The translations under genes were made by a program, and so were the position numbers. Under the pieces are notes generated by a model. It saw only the letters and a program-made list of their open reading frames with translations, searched no databases and was not told the origin of the DNA. From an uncultured Bacilli bacterium (GTDB taxonomy: Bacteria; Bacillota_I; Bacilli_A; RF39; UBA660): DNA of 64,000 nt. The stretch spans positions 129,247-193,246 of the forward strand of contig CAJUTK010000003.1 in the NCBI GenBank assembly GCA_910589375.1. Reading direction: 5' to 3'. Below, in pieces: positions 61,191 to 64,000 of the stretch (position 1 is the stretch's first letter; every line of letters begins with the position of its first letter).

Positions 61191-61221
61191 AAAAACAATT
61201 CTAGAAATAGAATTGTTTTTT
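61191..61221 (+). terminator. Terminator
   Basis: AACAATTCTA/TAGAATTGTT stem, GAAA loop, T-run. Confidence 0.85.
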
Positions 61222-61234
61222 GAAATTTTATTAG

Positions 61235-61263
61235 TGACATAGTGGTAAGAAGTATAGTATAAT
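61235..61263 (+). promoter_or_regulatory. Promoter of the P-loop protein
   Basis: TGACAT (61235-61240), 17 bases, TATAAT (61258-61263). Confidence 0.55.
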
Positions 61264-61296
61264 GAAAAAAAAGGGATATTTTAAAAGGAGAAAGTT

Positions 61297-61842
61297 ATGG
61301 AAAAATTACTAATAATGGCCTATATGGGTACAGGAAAAACAGAATTAGAAAATAGATATGATAATGTAGTTGATTTTGATTTTCAGGATTATAAATACAT
61401 CTATGATGAATCGATTAGACATTTACCACTTGAAATGAGAAAAGGAAATACTGCTTTAAGAACAGAAAATCCAGACTATCCTAATAATTTTCTTATGGAA
61501 GCAGTAAGATTACTTCAAGAAGGTAAGATTGTTGTATCGCCTTTTATTGACCATGTCTTTAAAGCTTACAATGAATCTTCTATAACGTCAGAAGTAGCAG
61601 GATTAAGAATTCTTTTGGTCTTTCCTGAAAAGGATAATTTTCAAGAATATGTTGCTAGATTTAAAGATCGAGGAAATGGGGAAGAATTTATTGCTAGAAG
61701 AGAAAAAGAATTTCCTAGTTTAGTAAACTTATTTAATCAAGCAGAAAATTACGAGAAAATCGTAGTAAAAAAGGGACAGTTTTTATCTGATGCTCTATTA
61801 GAGTATGGTATTATCTTGCCACCTAAAAAAGTTAAAAAATAA
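61297..61842 (+). CDS. P-loop NTPase of unknown function
   Basis: 181 residues. Walker A MAYMGTGKTELENRY at the N-terminus, VVDFDFQDY directly after, and a nucleoside-monophosphate-kinase-like size. ILLVFPEKDNFQEYVARFKDRGN resembles the lid of small-molecule kinases. Probably a nucleotide or sugar kinase-like enzyme, but the family is not recognised. AAAGGAG precedes the ATG. Its own promoter and terminator bracket it. Confidence 0.65.
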   Translation: MEKLLIMAYMGTGKTELENRYDNVVDFDFQDYKYIYDESIRHLPLEMRKGNTALRTENPDYPNNFLMEAVRLLQEGKIVVSPFIDHVFKAYNESSITSEVAGLRILLVFPEKDNFQEYVARFKDRGNGEEFIARREKEFPSLVNLFNQAENYEKIVVKKGQFLSDALLEYGIILPPKKVKK

Positions 61843-61862
61843 TTCATAGGAATTATTTTTTT
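61834..61862 (+). terminator. Terminator
   Basis: 12-bp stem AAAAAATAATTC/GAATTATTTTTT with ATAG loop; the previous stop lies in the left arm. Confidence 0.85.
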
Positions 61863-61932
61863 AGTAGAAAAAAAGACTAGAATATTGTATAATTTTGGTA
61901 GGATTTCTCTAGTAGAAAGGAAGGATAGTTTT

Positions 61933-64000
61933 ATGGATGATCAAAATAAAATAAAGATTGTGGGAGCAAAAGAGAATAATTTAAAGAATGTATCTTTAGA
62001 AATAGAGAAACATCAATTTCATGTTGTAACGGGAGTATCAGGAAGTGGAAAATCTTCTTTGGTTTTTGACTGTATTTATGCGATGGCACAAACTTCTTTT
62101 TATGAAACTTTATCTACTTATGTTGTGAAAAACCTTCCAAAAATTAATAAACCGAATGTAGATGAAATTAGTAATTTATCTCCTTGTGTATTAGTAGAAC
62201 AAAAAAAACTTGGCACTAATCCTAGAAGCACAGTTGGAACTTATACAGAGATATATACTTATTTAAGGCTACTTTACTCTAGAATTGGTTATCCAATTTA
62301 TGATAGTAGTTACTTTTCTTTTAATACAGCCAAAGGAGCTTGTAAAAATTGTGGAGGATTAGGAATAGAATTAGTAATTGATTTATCTAAATTAATTGAC
62401 TTTGATTTGTCTTTAAATGAGGGCGCTATTAAACATAGAACATGGAAAGTAGGATCTAGATATTTTAATATTCAAAAGTCTACTGGTTACTTTGATATGG
62501 ATAAAAAGTTAAAGGATTACTCAGAAGAAGAAATGAATTTATTACTTTATAAAGAACCAACTACTTTTATGAATCAAAATGAAGGTTTTGTACAAAATTG
62601 GTCTTATGAAGGAATTGTCAGTAGATTATTAAAACGCCAGGGAGACTCTAGAGGATTACAAATTAACGATTATGATAGAGAATTCTTTAAAGAAGATACT
62701 TGTTCTTTGTGTTCTGGTTCTAGGTTAAATGAAAATGCTTTAAATGTATTGGTTCACAGTAAGAGTTTAAAAGAATTATTAAATTTAGAAATTGCTGATT
62801 TATATGATTTCATTTTGACGATTGAAGATGTAGAAGCAGCAGAGATAGTATCAAAAATGAAAAAAGATTTGAAGAATTTAATTGACTTAGGAATCGGTTA
62901 TCTTACTTTAAATAGAGGAGTAGGAACTCTATCTGGTGGAGAAGCACAGAAAATAAAATTAGCGAAAAGTATGAATAATACGTTAAATGAATTAATTTAT
63001 ATTATGGATGAACCTAGCTTAGGATTTCATAGTAGAGATGTTCATAAAATTATAGAAGCGATTCAAAATATTGTAAAACGTAGTAATACCGCTATTGTGG
63101 TAGAACATAATAGGGAAGTTATTATGAGTGCAGATAGAATAATTGATATAGGACCTAACTCTGGTAGTAATGGCGGAGAACTTATTTATAATGGGTCTTT
63201 AAAAGGTATATTAGAAAACGAGAATTCTATTACAGGTACTTATTTAAAGAAAAAGAAAACACTTCCTAGTAATGAAAAAGAAATGATAGATTATTATGAA
63301 GTAAAAGGAATTACTACCAATAATATTAAAGATTTAGATATTAAGATACCACTTCACGTATTAACTTGTATCACAGGAGTATCAGGAAGTGGAAAATCTT
63401 CTTTGGTTCGTTATCTTATTCAAAATGATGATAGTCTTATTAAAATAGGGAAGGAAAATATTGGGCTAACTAGTAGAAGCAATGTTGCCACTTACACGAA
63501 AACATTTGATAGAATTAGGGAGTTATTTGCTTTAGAAAATCATGTGAGCGCTAGTGAATTTAGTTTTAACTCACTAGGCGCTTGTCCTAATTGTAATGGT
63601 ACAGGTATTCTAAAGATGGATATGCACTTTTTAGGAGATGTCAAACAAGTATGTGAAATCTGTCATGGAAAAAGATATAAAGATGATGTTTTAAAATACT
63701 TATATAAGGGTAAAAATATTTATGATGTATTAGAGATGACAGTTAGTGATGCTTTAGAATTTTTTGATAATAAAGAGATTCAGGAACGCTTAACTATTTT
63801 AAAGAGTGTTGGATTAGAATATTTAAAATTAGGGCAGACATTAGATACCTTATCTGGAGGAGAAGTACAGAGAGTAAATATGTCTAGCTATTTCATTAAA
63901 AAGGGAAATATTTATATCTTTGATGAACCAACACAAGGACTTCACCTAAGAGATATTGAAATCTTAAAAAGGGTTATGAGACGTATGATTGATAATGGCA
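61933..64000 (+). CDS. UvrA paralogue (3' end outside window)
   Basis: 689 codons are visible from ATG 61933 (AGGAAGGAT upstream). Domain 1 has Walker A TGVSGSGKSS, zinc-finger pairs (CKNCGG; CSLCSG), signature LSGGEAQ and Walker B IYIMDEPSLGFHSRD. Domain 2 has Walker A TGVSGSGKSS, CPNCNG and CEICHG pairs, LSGGEVQRV and IYIFDEPTQGLHLRD. Both catalytic Glu are present, unlike the mini-UvrA at 53553. The first ABC unit is short, without an obvious UvrB-binding insert, which favours a UvrA2/drug-resistance-type paralogue over the housekeeping repair protein. TATAAT at 61888-61893. Confidence 0.85.
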   Translation, partial: MDDQNKIKIVGAKENNLKNVSLEIEKHQFHVVTGVSGSGKSSLVFDCIYAMAQTSFYETLSTYVVKNLPKINKPNVDEISNLSPCVLVEQKKLGTNPRSTVGTYTEIYTYLRLLYSRIGYPIYDSSYFSFNTAKGACKNCGGLGIELVIDLSKLIDFDLSLNEGAIKHRTWKVGSRYFNIQKSTGYFDMDKKLKDYSEEEMNLLLYKEPTTFMNQNEGFVQNWSYEGIVSRLLKRQGDSRGLQINDYDREFFKEDTCSLCSGSRLNENALNVLVHSKSLKELLNLEIADLYDFILTIEDVEAAEIVSKMKKDLKNLIDLGIGYLTLNRGVGTLSGGEAQKIKLAKSMNNTLNELIYIMDEPSLGFHSRDVHKIIEAIQNIVKRSNTAIVVEHNREVIMSADRIIDIGPNSGSNGGELIYNGSLKGILENENSITGTYLKKKKTLPSNEKEMIDYYEVKGITTNNIKDLDIKIPLHVLTCITGVSGSGKSSLVRYLIQNDDSLIKIGKENIGLTSRSNVATYTKTFDRIRELFALENHVSASEFSFNSLGACPNCNGTGILKMDMHFLGDVKQVCEICHGKRYKDDVLKYLYKGKNIYDVLEMTVSDALEFFDNKEIQERLTILKSVGLEYLKLGQTLDTLSGGEVQRVNMSSYFIKKGNIYIFDEPTQGLHLRDIEILKRVMRRMIDNG

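Noticed and set aside
1..64000. Mycoplasma-type code (TGA as Trp)
   Set aside because: TGA terminates several genes, including ATGA overlaps at 8318 and 50236, and Trp is encoded by TGG throughout.
1..64000. CRISPR arrays, rRNA, tRNA, insertion sequences or prophage
   Set aside because: No regularly spaced repeats, no conserved tRNA T-loop or rRNA segments, and no transposase, integrase or capsid-like proteins were seen by eye. A covariance-model scan would be decisive.

Overview
The window is AT-rich DNA (roughly 70% A+T) from a walled, low-GC Gram-positive bacterium, most likely an uncultured gut Bacilli/Erysipelotrichia-type lineage. The evidence is strong GGAGG-type ribosome binding sites, TATAAT/TTGACA promoters, U-tailed hairpin terminators after most operons, a BceRSAB-like cell-envelope stress module, VanZ-, SanA- and polysaccharide-deacetylase-type envelope genes, and CsoR/CopZ/CopA copper control. 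TGA is used as a stop (for example at 8319-8321 and 50237-50239), so this is the standard bacterial code and not the Mycoplasma code. I saw no rRNA, tRNA, CRISPR array, transposase or phage structural gene. The species assignment is inference.

Layout. 1-6.4 kb: a truncated phosphoesterase, a candidate type I toxin/antisense RNA locus, a TetR-controlled ABC-2 efflux operon with two back-to-back perfect palindromes, and a WYL regulator. 6.5-9.2 kb: an overlapping four-gene operon (DUF3781, GyrI-like, YoaP-like acetyltransferase, radical SAM). 9.3-14.6 kb: superoxide reductase, UcpA, AdhE, an APH-like kinase and a DUF3267 membrane protein. 14.7-21.7 kb: an XRE membrane regulator, small unknowns, a DUF218 protein, an ElaA-like acetyltransferase, a GdpD gene interrupted by an in-frame TAA, DUF1848 and a dCMP deaminase. 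21.8-24.5 kb: MerR/YbjQ, then an attenuator-controlled phosphoribosyltransferase-like operon. 25.2-28.3 kb: copper operon. 28.4-34.8 kb: phosphoesterase, acetyltransferase, C39 peptidase, PepSY repeat protein, DHH protein and two zinc-ribbon membrane proteins. 34.9-39.5 kb: Bce-like module. 39.5-49.3 kb: VanZ-RDD, membrane MutS-like ATPase, TtcA-like protein, a second C39 peptidase and several unknowns. 49.4-52.4 kb: a five-gene hydrolase operon. 52.5-64 kb: polysaccharide deacetylase, a miniature UvrA-like ATPase, a 1405-residue nucleotidyltransferase protein, an atypical histidine phosphatase, a nucleoside phosphorylase-like protein, and the start of a full-size UvrA paralogue.

Two places look most like undescribed biology. 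(1) 22.77-24.47 kb has a textbook promoter, a 21-residue leader peptide rich in His and Asn codons, mutually exclusive hairpins and an intrinsic terminator. Inside the controlled operon, a CCC|CAT site preceded by a Shine-Dalgarno-like element at prfB-like spacing lies exactly where the phosphoribosyltransferase reading frame breaks. (2) 53.55-59.53 kb is a tight three-gene operon: a mini-UvrA whose two ATP sites have decayed asymmetrically, a giant protein ending in a cGAS/OAS/CCA-type nucleotidyltransferase, and a histidine phosphatase lacking the Arg of its RHG motif. A third, smaller signal is a pair of similar short RNA genes (about 1233-1323 + and 6475-6582 -). One of them overlaps the 3' end of a transcript for a 24-residue hydrophobic peptide, as in TxpA/RatA-type toxin-antitoxin loci.
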